64,000 nt of DNA, taken from NCBI GenBank assembly GCA_013400155.1, contig VXBM01000278.1, positions 62,001 to 126,000 on the forward strand. Reading direction: 5' to 3'. The notes under the pieces are model-generated. The model saw nothing but the letters and a program-made list of their open reading frames with translations, made no database searches and was not told where the DNA came from. Both the position numbers and the translations under genes were made by a program. This DNA is from Helopsaltes ochotensis. Lineage: Eukaryota > Chordata > Aves > Passeriformes > Locustellidae. Positions 14,920 through 28,076 of the stretch are shown piece by piece. Each line of letters begins with the position of its first letter. Position 1 is the first letter of the stretch.

Positions 14920-14938
14920 ACTTCTCTTAGAGAGAAGT
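14920..14938. repeat. Short perfect inverted repeat (8-3-8)
   Basis: The arms ACTTCTCT and AGAGAAGT are exact reverse complements separated by TAG. It is a possible small hairpin, but this length occurs by chance in tens of kilobases of sequence. Confidence 0.6.
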
Positions 14939-16394
14939 CACAGTAAAACATGCAGCATGTTGGACACTGAAAGACAGGGCAAATTTTGTAAGAAGGAAAG
15001 AATACCGTGGTCACCAGCTGAGAAACTACTGAAGATGCAGAGCCACAGATCAGTCTTCATGGTTGGAAATTCCCAATAACTTCCCCCAATTCCCACCACT
15101 TCCAGTTTTATTCTAGCCCAGCTCAGAGAGCACTAACAGCTGAATAATTTCTGCTAGCCCCAGAGCACCACAAATGGTTTCAAGAGTGGAAAGGTGTTCA
15201 AGGCAAAGACCTTGCTTTGAGGGTGCAACTTTCAGGCAGCAAGAGAGGGAAAAGGAAAGTGCAAGGCTGAAATCAGCTCAGACACGTTCAGCTGGGCCAA
15301 AGCCTCCAGCAGTGGGATTTATCCAGAGCTTAAAGCATTTCTCTGGGTCTCTTTGTCACAGGAGTGTAGGTACAAACAAATGGTAGCTAGGACAAAGGGA
15401 GGCAACACACATTTTATTAGTAAAAAGTTAATCAGCTTAAAGTGTGCAACTAAATAAGTAAAGCTTACATTAAAGTGACCCACCAAGAAAAGATGCCATG
15501 GAAATAAAGTTATACGAAATACAATATAGTCTCTATGTTCTTTTGTAATCCATCACGATAAATATTCATGATTCTGGGTTAATGGGGTATGCAGCTCTCA
15601 GCCACCACAATAGTTTTTTGTTTATTCTCAAGACCATGAACTTTGGAACCATGAACCTGAATTTCAGGACTCTGTATTCACACATGTTAGCAAAATTCAG
15701 GGCAAGGCAGGGGGACGGAGACAAGGCCAGGACCTTGGCTTGTGACAACGTAACAGAGTTTGCTGCAGTTTTTGACAATGAGTAACAAGAGCCCCAGGAA
15801 GCACAGAATTTCCGGTGTATCTGTCACCCTTTCTGCCTCCATGCCAGCGAGAGGAGGAGAAAAGAGGCACAACCCTGTCCCTCACTTCCAGTCCCTTCCA
15901 GACATGGCTCATTCCAGAGCCTCCCTCTTCAGAAGGCAATGGCATCCTCAGACCAGCCCTTGAGGAAGCAAAAGCTGCTGGCATCACACAGCAGCACCAC
16001 AGAGCAGAGGTGCATTCTTCACACAGGAAGGAAGACCTGCACACCCCTGAAGCCAATCCTTTGAGCCTTCACATCAACTGAAAGGACATTTTTGCATTCT
16101 GAAGACAGTCCCGAAGGAAGAGGTCACCAAGCTCCAGTCCTGCATTCACCAGATAGAACACACCATTCCAAAGTGCGTTCTAAGGTGTCCCAAGCCTCCC
16201 TAGCCAGGCCCACATCCAGTAGTTCCTTTGATGGTGCCACCCTCTACTGACAGCAACTTTACCAGCCTTCTCTGTTTTGCTATGAGACCTTCCAACCTCT
16301 CTACTAAAACTTGCATTAACATGTACAGATTACAGTGCCCCTTTCAAAACATGCTAGGAGCTTTTGGGGTTAATGAAGGACATGTAGAAACTTT

Positions 16395-16450
16395 AAAAAA
16401 AAAAAAAAACCAACAAAAACCAACAAAAAAACCCCAACCAACCACCACAC
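16395..16450. repeat. Poly-A / (CCAACAAAAA)n low-complexity tract
   Basis: Fifteen A residues (16,395-16,409) are followed by A/C-rich imperfect repeats built from CCAACAAAAA and CCAACC units. It could be the decayed tail of an old retroposon, but no body was recognised upstream. Confidence 0.75.
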
Positions 16451-16982
16451 ACTCAAAGTTCAAAGCCTTGAAAGCACTAAGAGGAAAACAACTTTAAATG
16501 TTTGATCAAAGGCATTTTAAGACATTTTAGTTAGTTGGGGTTTTTTTCCTCACAACTGCTTACAGCTAACAGCAAAGACTATGATCCAGTAAGGTCTTCA
16601 GCAGATTTCTAGTGTATTCAACTCACCAAAGTATTACATCCCTTTCTCAATAAAAACTTCCAATTACCTTTTTCCTCTTTCCCCACATAATGTAGTGAAC
16701 CATGAAAGCAAGGCTTCCAACAGCTTGGCACCAAAGTCAGGCCCTGTTTTGCTGACAGCTGTGAGCACAGCTCTCCACTCTGCACCACTACAGACCAGTC
16801 TGCCCAGTCTGCAAACAGAACTCATGCCCCTTCACTGACACCTCGGGTTTAATTGCCTGTTTTAGGGAAAGTGCAGCCTAAGATTCGTAAATAAATAAGA
16901 TCTATTCTTCATGCACCTTTCTTTAGGACAGTCTAGATGACAATCCTTGCCACACAGAGCTCTGATCCTCTGTTTGGGCACA

Positions 16983-17005
16983 GCTGATCACTGTGATCAG
17001 CTGAA
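16983..17005. repeat. Perfect 11-1-11 inverted repeat with two E-boxes
   Basis: The left arm CAGCTGATCAC and right arm GTGATCAGCTG are exact reverse complements around a single T. Each arm carries a CAGCTG E-box, the core bound by class II bHLH factors such as MyoD, and a TGATCA palindrome. It lies in the presumed first intron of TLL2. Regulatory function is inference only. Confidence 0.6.
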
Positions 17006-20000
17006 TGTGAGCAGCACTAGGACCAACTAGGCAGCGCCAAGACCAACCATGGCTGCAGAATGCACTGTCCTGTAACAATGCAAAACTCTAAGAGAAACAA
17101 CAATACTCCCTTAGATTTTAAGCCTTTGATGCTTCAATTGCAATAGTTCAACACAGGACCAGCATAGAACACTTACACATAAAGACAAGGAATTTAGCAA
17201 GAACCATGGAAGTTGAGAAATTAACACAAAAGATGAAACTGTACTTTTGGAAAGAAAACTATTTCTCCAATTACTGAAATATCTACCTTGAATCACAGAA
17301 AGGCTCCATCTAAAAATCAAGTACATCAGAAAACAACAACAGCCTTCTCAAAGCCAAGGTGTCTTGCTGAGACTGCATGTATTTAGCATTGTAATATTTT
17401 ATCTTTGCAATACCTGCAATAGCACAGAGATGGCTGTCCAGAGGGAGAAATACACAACTGTGCAGAGTAGGAGGGGAACTGATTGGGAAGCAAACACTTT
17501 CCCCATTTCCTGTGTGGAATTTTGCACTGAATGACACCCTTCTGAAACAGGGGACACCCCCAAGCCCCCCCACTCAGATCCAAGGAAACGCCTCTTCCTC
17601 GCACACTTGCCACAACCAATCTCTGTAACAACAAGCCTCTGGGACAAGCCCAAATGTGGCAGCTCCTTCCATTTCACCACAAAAGCACTGGGATCCAGCC
17701 ACTGCCATGACCCAGGAGGACAGAAAGAGCAGGCACACATGATGGTTTGAAGTCTCCATTTCATGCATGCTTGCAAACCCCATGGCAAATGCATCACACC
17801 TCTGCCAAGAGATGAGAGATTGTACAATGGGCAAAGAGAGAAAAAGATGCTCTTTTCAACATCAAAACAAAAGAGGCCAGCCAGGAGGTTTTACTCCTCA
17901 TGTCAACATCCTATTACCAACCAGCAGTTTGCCTTGACAACAAAGCTTTCCAAGAAAAGGCAGAGATGTGGGCACTTGAGCGATGGCCTTAGGAGATCCC
18001 AGCTCTTTGCCCAGGGAACAGCAAAAAAAAAACCCTCCAACCAAACCAGCATATCACGTATCACCTTCCTACTGAAGCATGACAAAGAGGAGAATATATG
18101 GCAAAAGAGGCCAACGAGGGGAAAAACAGAAATCAATAGGATCTAACAGAGCGTGACGGAAAATCACTTCCCTCATAAAAAGAGGTTACTTACCAGGTTA
18201 ATGAATCTTTTCTGTTCTGTACTTAGACACCCAGGAAATGGAAGGGGTCACAGGAGGAGTGTGGGTGGGAATGAAATCCCTAGAACATGCTTTCAAGAAC
18301 AATCAAAGGTTAGAGATTAAATCCAGACAGCAGTCAACTGCATAGCACATCAGCAGCTTGGTGCAGGCGCCAGCTACAGCTCAGAGTGTCACCAAGCAAA
18401 ACACTCTTCCACCCACAACAGCTCAGCAAAAAACAAACTCCTCTTCCAGGGCAAAACCAGCCTGACAGGCCACTCTTACCCCCTCAAAGGGTCAGGCCCA
18501 AGAGCCAGAGCATCTCTGCCTGCTTGGGTCAGCAGTACCAGCTAAATGGTCTGTGGGTCTCTGACGTAACTGCAATAGAACCATGAAAAACAGACTGCAC
18601 CAAAAATCACACTGTGCAAATCACACAGACAGCTCTTGGCCCCATGGCCAATGCTTCTCAAAACTCACTTTTATATAAAGTTCTGTTCCTTACCTTTGTT
18701 GGAAATGCACAGGCAAAAAAAAACCCCAACCAAATCTAAAAACAAAGAAGCATCTGGGCAATGGCAAGGTACAAGATCTGGGGATAACAGAAGGCTGAAT
18801 TAGACCTCTGGAATATCAAACACATCTGAAGCCAGATGCATTCTGGAGCCCTGCTGGCAGGCCCCACAGATAAAGCACAGACCCTTGCTGCTTTATCACT
18901 CCCCTGCCCACATCTAGTTTGAGCTACTGAGAACAAGTGACCCAAGGAATAGATGCAGGTACCTCTGCCACTCAGCTGTACAAGCTTCTCCTGCAGCAGT
19001 TGCCTTGTTTATTTCTGCAACAGAGATATGGATAATGCAGCCAGAAATCCCCTTTGTTACTCATATTTAATGCAGTCTCAGGTTAGATTGGTTTTACAGG
19101 ATAGCTGTTCAAACCAGAGTTCTGTGTCACATCATCTGCCTCCATGCCCAAGGAACTACACCGCAAGTTCCAAAGCAGACCTAACACTGGCATTTCTGTG
19201 AGTTTCAAGTTTGCAAGTCTAGTGAGTTTAGGGATTTTTATCTGAGAAATTTCAAAGCAAAACCAATGCCTTACTGAACCAATACCTTCATCACACACAT
19301 CCTGCCAACACACACAGCAGCGTGGGCAGTCCTTCACGCAGATGTCTGTCCCTGGAGCTGGGACAAGCCCTTCTGTCAGGTACAGCCATTGTTAGTGGGA
19401 AGAAGGGCACAGTTTGTAATTATATCTGTCTCTTTCAAAGACTGCTCTTTGAAATGAACAACCCCCAGCAGGTCCCACCTGAAACTCAGCATGCAAAATG
19501 CCAAACAAACCAGCCAATTTTGCCAAAGCTCTGAGCAAATGAAAGTGCTGCTGATTAGGCAATGCTGTTTGCAGACAATGCTAAGTTCAGAGTCACACTG
19601 ATGGAGAAGTGTGATACTGGCTACATCCATGATGACATGAAAAGTGGAGAAAGGCCATTCTCAGCACCCAGTACTGTATCAATCAGTCTCTTCTAATAAG
19701 GAGGCAGAGGGACCCAATTGTACTCCCAACAGCAACACCAAGAAAGAGATAAAGCACTCAGCACACTTAAATTTCTGTCTCATAACACTGTGGTGTGGTT
19801 TGCTCTGTGAATAGCATTGGGGTTTGTGGGTAGAAAAATTAAACAGATGCTTTTTACTTGAGTGCTGACATTTACATGAACACAAAATTACTTGAGAGGA
19901 CATGAATTTCCATTCAGGTCTGAAGTTGAGCTGATTCGTGGGCCAGCAGCAGCAGTGGGTCTCTGACTATTTGTAATACTGGGGTTTGTATTACTCAAAC

Positions 20001-22409
20001 CAGAGGCTTGAGAAACCAGGATTTACCAGTTGCTGGGATATCCTGGGAGCTTCCTTCTCAACACGCCGTTAGAGATTTCTCTCCATTGCAAGGTAGGCTG
20101 ACACATACTGGCCAAGAAGGGGCAATCAGTCATTGAGAGTTCTTTAGTAATGAGCTTCCTTGCACATTTAAGCACTTTCTATTGATCAGGGAGCCTTCCT
20201 GTTCAGGAAGTGCTAGAATGGGAACATCAAAGTACGCTTGGAGATCAGCATTTCTTGAAGCTCAGCTGCAACAAAGGAGAAAAAAAAATACAAAAACCAA
20301 ACAAACCCAGAAGTCCTAGTAGCTGAATCAAAACAACTAAGCCAGTTTCTGCTTAGTCATCTATCTCTTCTGAGTACTGAAATCACATTTCAGCACTCGT
20401 TGAAAGTGGTTTTGTTGCAGCTTAATACCTGCAATACTTGTGATCCAGGACAACAGAGTCATTCAGTGTCAGAGGTCCCTCCTTTCTGCCGAGCCTGCCC
20501 ATCCCCAAACCAGCATACAGACCGCCCTGTCAGGTCAGTGTCCCCCCAGTCCCATCGTCACCTCCTGGACACAGACAGCTCTGCACTCCGTGTCACAGAA
20601 GCCAGCCCTACACTCCCCTGCCGTGTCTCAAAGGGAAGGGGAGCTGGGCGGAGCAGCCCAAGCATTACAGCAAGCAGCCTGTTACACAGAACTGGCTGAT
20701 CAAGTGCAGCACAGCAGGGGGGTTCACCACAGGGCTGCTCTTGGGCCAGCAAGGATAGAAGGACCTACTGACCTCTGGGAGCTACTGCCAGGATGGGAGA
20801 GGAGATGCCGGGAGAAGCCTGGGGGAGAAGGCATCGCAGAACACCTGAGGCAGGAAGCAGAGAAGGATCTGAGCAATTCTCCAGGCAGGTCTTGGAGAGT
20901 GCTTCAGCAAAAAGGAGACGGGTTTACCTGAAATAAATCTGTAGGAAACACAGAGGGAAGCAGGCAGAGAGCGCAAAGGTCTCTGTAGCAAAGGCCAGAG
21001 GGAAAGAGGGAAATGACAGTATCAGGGAAAGCAGGTTGGAATGTATCAGTGTATCAGGCACACGGCACTGTCAATTTCCCAAGGACTAATGTGTTCTAAT
21101 GAGCCTAAGCAGGTTGTACTGAATCTGCAGACACGTAGCTCTTCCCCAGCCTGGGCCAGAGGCCGCCCACCTGGGAGACACCCACAGGCACAGATTTAGC
21201 AGCAAGAAAGAGGTGGGTTACCAGTAAATGCAGCAACTTCTTGTGTTAACCACTAGCAAGGCACACTACACAGGTTAGGGTAGGAAGAGAATAAAATCTC
21301 CAAGCACAACTGCAAAGGTATAATGTAATTACACAAATGCAAAGTGCCTCCAACCAAAATCCTCAGCTTTGTGGACTTTTAAATCCTGGAAGACTTAAAG
21401 CAGTTTCTAAATGCCTTTTTCTGGGATCTGTGACTTACTGATCTTACGCTACGAAACAGCTGAAGAACAAGCAGCTTTAGCCCACCTGTGCAGGCTATGG
21501 TCGAGGACAGACACCTGTGAACTGCACCCAGACTAGGAATTTCAATAAAAGCTCTGGAGAAGTGTCCATGACAACTGCAAGCACCTCTTCCCCATCCTAC
21601 CAGGCTTTTTTAAGGGGAAAAAAAAAAAGTCCTCTGCCCTACATTTGCCCATCTTCTGCCCTGTCCATTGCTAAATCCCAAGGTGTGGGTATAGCACAGA
21701 GGGTTACATCTCCTACAGGCCAAGCAGATCCAACACACCCCAAGAAGTGTCAAAGATCAGGCATGATTCAGTCAGATCCCAAGAAGGCAGGTAAACACTG
21801 GAAGGACTTCAGACCCAGATTTCAAGTTGCAGTGATCATAAGGTTTTGATCTCCAATTCCCCAGGCCATTGACTTCCCTACTGAGGAATCTCAGGTGCAA
21901 TAAAAGGGTTGGTGCTTATTATTTCTTTAAGCTGGAGCCATTAGCTTGTGCTCAACTAGGATTATAATCAAAGTCACCTTAAACCTTCCCTTTGAGAAAG
22001 AAACTTCTGCTGTAGCTCTATCTCATTGCAAAACACCTCCCCAATGGCAAACAGCTGCATCACTGAAAAGTGACTCTAGTAGTTTTCACCCACCTGTTTT
22101 CCGTTCTGTAACTGCTGTCATCTCCCCAAAGCAGGTAAATTAAAGACTGAACAGTCTGGTCTCTCATTCTTTCCCAGACCACCCAAAAAGAGCCAATTTC
22201 CTCCTTGAGTATTTAACCCTTTCTGCAATGTACCAGGGAAAAAATGCAAAGGGAATTAATGTCAGTGAGAGCTCTCTTCTTCCTCTATAAGTTTCCATCA
22301 GCTCAGCACTGAAGACTCCACAGACTGGGTCACGTCCCAGACTCTTCTCTCATAAGCATTGGTGGCAAAGGAAGGCAGATTCCTTTTCTGGAAGGCCATA
22401 TACCCTCTA

Positions 22410-22475
22410 AAGTCAGGAGACCAGGACTCAGTTCCCAGCACTGCCACCACAACAGTGACTGCCCCTGGATCAGCC
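22410..22475 (+). mobile_element. Possible degenerate MIR-like SINE fragment
   Basis: The run 'agtcaggagaccaggactca' followed by 'ttcccagcactgccac' resembles the central region of ancient tRNA-derived MIR-type SINEs found in amniotes. The match is judged from memory over about 45 bases and could be coincidental. Confidence 0.2.
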
Positions 22476-25019
22476 ATGGCTCCCCACTCTCTTCTACAAC
22501 TCAGACCCCACACCAGAGGACTGATGCCTTCACCTCAGCTGCACTCCCACTTTCCATACAGGCTCAGAGGCTTCAAAGGTATAAAGAAAATCTCTAAGAT
22601 GGAAATGAGATTTTTTCACAGGATTCCGTGAATCCCAAGCAAAGGGCAGTTTGGCACACACTCTGCCAGTGCTCCCACCACTGCTAAACTAAATAGGACC
22701 ACTTGCAAAATTGCAGGAAAGCTCTTGTCAAGAAGTGAGTGGGCTGGATCCATAGGACAGCCTGCAAAGAGCTTTCTGGTTGCTCTGCTAACATGATGGA
22801 TCTGTGCTTCCAACCAGGAAAACATCATCTGCATCCCACTCAAAACCCAAGCAACATTCAAATGACCCAGACTATAGATGCTGTCTCCCCTTTCTCATTT
22901 GATTACCCCCTTGAGGCTTTCAGTTCCTAACAGCAAATTCCTCAGCTGCCCACAAAAAAGTCTGCACCTGACTTCAGATGTTTGCACCACAGCCCAAGTG
23001 AAATGTGCAGTCTCTAGAACAACAGGCACTGTGCCTTTACAGAGGAATAGCTGTGAGGAACAGAACAACAATGAAGCACAATTTACAGCTCTCAGGAAAG
23101 CACTGTGTGTAAGAACTCTAAATACATGGGGCATTTAGAAGTCAGTGGATCAAATCAGCAGGTGGAGCAGGAACAGGGATGCACAGCAGTATCCACACTT
23201 GAAGGAGCTTTGGCTTGGAAGAAAAGATGATCTATCATTGCCAAACTGCTTCTCTAACAACTTTTCTAGTGATAAAGAAACAGGAGATATGGAACTGGTG
23301 GTCAGTTGATGCCCCTTCACACCTCTCGCCCCAGTTTTCCCTCTGTTGAGCTCATATCCTGAGAACTCCACAAAATCCATGGGGACTAATCCACTTCCTA
23401 GGTGTGATCTCCCTGCCAGAGCCCTGTTGTGTTTTGCAGCCTCCCCAGGCCAGGCTCTGCCTGCTCAGAGCACTGCAAGCAATGGCCCAGAGCAAAAGCC
23501 ATGGAGAGATCAAAGTCTCACAGAAAGAAGCTGAGCTTGACTGCAAGGCTCATTTGTACCTACAGGCAACTTCTTGGTCCAGCTCTCCTCAGCAACCCAA
23601 ACCCTCCTGCAGGACACTTGAGACACAGAGAGAGAGCAGGAGGCCAAGAGGCCTTTGGCCTGTGCCTCAGGAGCACATGGCTGAGCAGGCAGCTCTGCCA
23701 ATCTCCTAATGCAAACACCTGGACAGAGAAACACTGCACTTGGCCTGGGAGTCTAGACATGTAGGCTGGCCTGTGTCTGGACTTGGTGAGCCTGTAGTCA
23801 GGATATGTCACACCAGAGCAGAGAGAAACAGGACTGCAACACAGAACACCCTCAATGCACCCCTCCCTGCAAGATGAGCTATTGCACTGCACCTCCAGCT
23901 CACAAAAGGCAGGAAGTACCACGTTAGGAGCTGAAGTACCCAGGAATCAAGATGGTGAAACCAAACTGCAGCTTTTTCTCCCCACCTTGCAAGCTGAAAA
24001 CAGCCTCATGGCAGGTTTGAGCTGGAAGGAAGGGATCATCAAGCCTGTACACATCCAGAGGACAAGTTATTCAGTGCCCAGCTCTCCCTCCTATTTACCC
24101 CTCCCACCTCCCCTTGTTGACATAAGTTGAATGATAATATTCCCAGGGGTCACTTTGAACCTAAGAGGTTCTGCTCTTCACCTCAAATTAACGTTTGTAC
24201 AAGCCTGCACACAAATAACTACCAGAACTAATTACAATCTGTTTAACCTTTGGTTCCAGTTTGTCTGAGGAGTCTCATAAGGACATGCCTGTTTTGTTTA
24301 GAAGGCATCCATGGTTCCTCCTGCTGCCTGTCATACAGCCTCACTCAGACCTGCACACTGGCCTGGGTGTCCTTAACTGGATCCTTGGACCAGCAGATCC
24401 ATCCAAAGTACTTGTGAGGCTTATGACATTTTCCCATCTATTAGAGAGCAGTTCTGGGCAGGAAGTTGTGTACTTTTCCCTTTGAAAAGCTCCAATGACC
24501 TGCTACAACACTCAGCAAAATCCACCCCACAGAGCCAGCACGGCCACCTTCCCTGGCAACTCAAGCTGACAGTGCAGTGCTGCCTCAGCTGCCCCTTGAT
24601 CAGCCATTCAGGAAGCTCCTTGTTTCTTTCTGCCTTACAAAAAGGCAGGAAAGCAGCCACATTAGGAAAAGAAAATCCTGGATGGGTGGAGTTAAGAGCT
24701 CGAGCAGCAGAGTTATGGCCCATCATCTGAGCCCTGGTAACTGGGCATGTGTTGATACCAGTAGCTCAGTGGCTGCCGTGCTTCAGGAAGTTACTGTCCT
24801 GTGCTGTCCCTCCTGCCTTGCTGCAGGAGATTATTACATCCTCCACTAATGCAACAGAGAGGAGCATGTGCCAGGCTTTCCACTCCCAGTCTAGCAGAAC
24901 AACCGTCAACAGTCTGCACTCAACCTCAGGGCATGAGCTGCAGGGGTGAGGAACTGCCAAGCTTTCACGTCGTAACCAGCTAGATTTAAATCCATCACAG
25001 CTTCTGGGCCACAGCCATT

Positions 25020-25075
25020 AGCCCACAGAAAATTAGAAAAAATAAAAGAAGAAAATAAAAAGAAATAAGTAAAGC
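25020..25075. repeat. A-rich purine tract
   Basis: About fifty bases are almost wholly A and G with scattered T, made of AAATAAAAG-like units. It is low-complexity sequence without other visible features. Confidence 0.6.
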
Positions 25076-27599
25076 ACCATCGTTTTAACAGGTTTGGAAA
25101 CCATGTAAGAGGAGCAGCAGCAGCTTCTCTTCACAATGGGCTAAGAGCCTGCATACAATCTGCAGCCACAGGACTGTGCACAGGAGCCTGTGCCTATGGC
25201 AGCAATGGAAGCATCACCACAAGTCTCATAGTGCCAGCTCTGTTTCCACAGACCACCTGTTTCCCCTTGCAAAACATACCAGACACCTGAGCATTTCACA
25301 GCAGGTCTGCAGCCATTGCCCTCTCCAGTCATGCTTCTTGACAGATCCCGACACTGTCCCACGAGTGGAGGAACTCAGGCCTAAGGAAGTTAAGAAGACT
25401 TGTCACTGCTATAGTTCATCAGGAACAGAGTGTGACAGACTTTCCATACAGGCATTAGACCACAGCCCAGACAGGCCCCCTTGGAGAGGCAACTCTATTA
25501 ACGGTGTCTTCACCTTGTTTCACCAATAGAAATAGATCACTTAATAATCTTAGCTCAGCTAACCCTTTGAGATGGGGTCTGCAGCAGAGAACACCGGCCC
25601 AGCTCCACTAGGTGCTGATGCTCTAGGACAGGAAGAGGAAGAAAGCTGTGAATGCAAGGCAGGGTCTAACACGGCTCCTTGTGGTTCAAGACTTGTTTGG
25701 TTTGTTTTGGGGCTAATTTTAAAAATTGGAACTATTAAGTGCACTGAGAGAGGTACACAGCATGAAAGAAATGTCCTGTTCTCTAAGTGCTCTGCACTCT
25801 AGGTGGACACAGCCACTTGAAGAGAAACTGCATCAGGGAGCCTGGAGATACAGCCAGTCAGGACACACTGAAATGACCAGAATCTCTTTCTTCTACAGAA
25901 AACAAGATTGAAACTTGAGAAAACTGATCATGTTGCTCACCAGCACAGGAGGCTGCAGCAAAGCAGAAGGCACTGTATTGTCCTCCACGCATGCACAGAC
26001 CAGTGAGAAAGGCAAACTCAAATTGCAGTACTGGAGCCTCAGGTCAGGAAGCCAGAGCAGTGCCCCCACCACAGGCAGCTGTGTGCCAGCACCGCCAGAA
26101 ACACCAGCCTGCTCCTGGGAGGAAAAGCAATCACCTGTGTGACCTCCACAGGTCTTGCTCACTCCTCCCTTTCTATTGGAAAGAAGACATTGGAAAAGCA
26201 TAAAAGGCAAACACTGAGAGGTCAGAAAACAAAGATAATTTCTGTGATTGATTCTGCCTGAATTGAACTAGCAGGAAGAACACACACAAAGTTTTTCTGT
26301 CCACCACAAGAAGATATAAATGAAGGGAGGCTGTCCTTGGCAGTCCAGGGTCTTTTCTGTGTGCATACAGAAGTGAGAAGGAGAGAACTTGGGAAATAAG
26401 GGGACTGCAGGAGAAAAAAATGAAAGGTCCTGCAATGAAGGCAGGCAAAAGGAAGGCTGGGAAAGTATTTTTTTCACCTTTTCTGCCAGAGGTTCCCTGT
26501 TAGATGTAGAGAAGTTAAATATAGTCAAAATAAAGTCAATGTTCTCTGTGTGGTCCTTAAAGGAGAATTCCTCATCCTCCACATACTTGATCTGACAGCA
26601 GCACCCAGCAGTCACAAGGGAAAGTGAGGGAACAGAGATGATGGTATAATTTTGAGGAGAAAGCAAGGATAATACATTTTCAGATGGGAAGGCTGAGGCA
26701 CTGTACCTGTAGCCCTCCAAGTCTAAACCGTATCTGTGCCACTAACAACTAGTTTCACAAGAAAGAGAGATCAATTCATTACCATTTAGAGGCAGACACA
26801 AATACCGTAAAGCATGTTTGGGCTGGATCCCATATTCATTACAAAGAATTAACCTCCACACACACCAAACTATATATCAAATGACAGATGACTTGCTGAT
26901 CAAGGGAATGCTTTGTGCAAAAAATACTCTCTGGAGAGGACTGAGCTGAATTTTGGAAGGAAACCCACTGCACTCAGCCTACATACAAAGCCACCTAAAC
27001 TTGCTGTACCAGGCAGAGAAGCTCTGAAAGACATGACATTGATAGAGCTCGTCTCTGTGAGCAGATACGGCTGCAAGTACAGCAAAAGCAAGCAGGAGAG
27101 AGCAGATAACAAGAGAAGCTATCACCAAGGGACACCGAGTAACAGCGAGGAGCACATTCAGGGGGCAAAGCCCCAACTCAAGAGACCAAGAACACCACGC
27201 ATGAAGAAACGCCTTTCTTTTTTCAACTCCCACAGTACTAAGAAAACAAGACTTCACACAATATTATCCGTAAACGTAATACAAGGTATCAGTTGCCAAT
27301 TTCTCAGCAGAGAATCAATTCACAAGACTACAATATTCTCCAATAGCTGGAACCAAAAGGAGTTACACTCACATCAAGAATATCTCCTAGTTTTCCTAAG
27401 AGAAAATCTGGGTCCATATTCTCTTTAAATTAAGGGAATGCGACATTAGGGATGATAGCAGCTGTTTTAGAACTCAAATAGATAAAAAGCAACGATCTCG
27501 GAACCAGCAGAGTGCAGTCTGACAAGGGAACGAAAAACTCCAAGAAAGGGATGGAGGGAGCCGCTGGAGGCTCCCTGGAGAGGATGTGATAACTTGCAG

Positions 27600-28076
27600 A
27601 CAGGCAGCTCTGGAGCACCTGGATGCCCCGGAGGCCGGGCTGTGTGCGAGGCGGGCAGCCCCGGGGAGCCCCGCCGCGCTCCCGCCGCTCCGGGGCACGC
27701 ACCGCAACTTCGGGCCGGACAGAGCTCGAGGCAAGTTCGAACAGCTGCCAAAAGGTAAAAATGCACAGAAAACGCTTGGGGCCCGGGGGGAGAACCCCCA
27801 ACCCGAAAATGCAAAGCACGGCCGGGCATTTCCCTGGCTTTGCAGAGGGGACTCTCGCGCGGGAGGCAGCGGCACAGGTGGGAAGTGGTGCGGGAGTGTG
27901 GGGCGATTTACAAAAAAAGCCAGGCGTAGCCTCCCACCCGGGGCTCCAGCCCGCAGGGAACGCGGGCAGCGGGGCCGGGCTGGAGGCAGCCGCAGCCCTC
28001 CCGCAGCGGCGGCCCGGGGGCCGCTCGCCCCGTGCCCGCCGTGTTCGGGAAGGCAGCGGGATGCCGGGGCGCTCCC
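27600..28076 (-). promoter_or_regulatory. CpG island, presumed TLL2 promoter/exon 1 flank
   Basis: CpG dinucleotides are dense and GC content is high from about 27,600 up to the gap, in contrast to the surrounding CpG-poor DNA. Such islands mark vertebrate promoters. The longest open frames here are by-products of low stop-codon frequency in GC-rich DNA. None matches the signal peptide or start of the propeptide of TLL2. If the minus-strand gene is TLL2, this part would be the beginning of intron 1, with the 5' UTR and first coding exon in the gap. The strand is inferred from gene order. Confidence 0.6.

Larger units (their letters stand above)
9921..27599. other. Non-coding stretch, no exon recognised
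   Basis: This is moderate-GC, mostly unique sequence. It holds short A-rich tracts (16,395-16,450; about 20,280-20,310; 25,020-25,075), a perfect inverted repeat at 16,983 and a possible old SINE scrap near 22,410. The two longest open frames, 163 codons at 20,440-20,931 and 171 codons at 26,913-27,428 on the plus strand, resemble no protein I know and lack signs of selection that can be judged by eye. Probably TLL2 intron 1. Confidence 0.6.

Noticed and set aside
20440..20931. 163-codon plus-strand open frame
   Set aside because: It lies in locally GC-richer DNA, has no recognisable domain or homologue, no clear splice context, and overlaps other frames of similar length.
24005..24045. Short CR1-like phrase ('gtttgagctggaagga' ... 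'gatcatcaag')
   Set aside because: Only about 30 bases resemble the CR1 3' end, and there is no terminal octamer or neighbouring CR1 sequence, so it is not separable from chance.
26913..27428. 171-codon Lys/Ser-rich plus-strand open frame near the CpG island
   Set aside because: It points towards the island rather than away from it, has no recognisable motif, and its composition follows the local A-rich DNA. Probably accidental.
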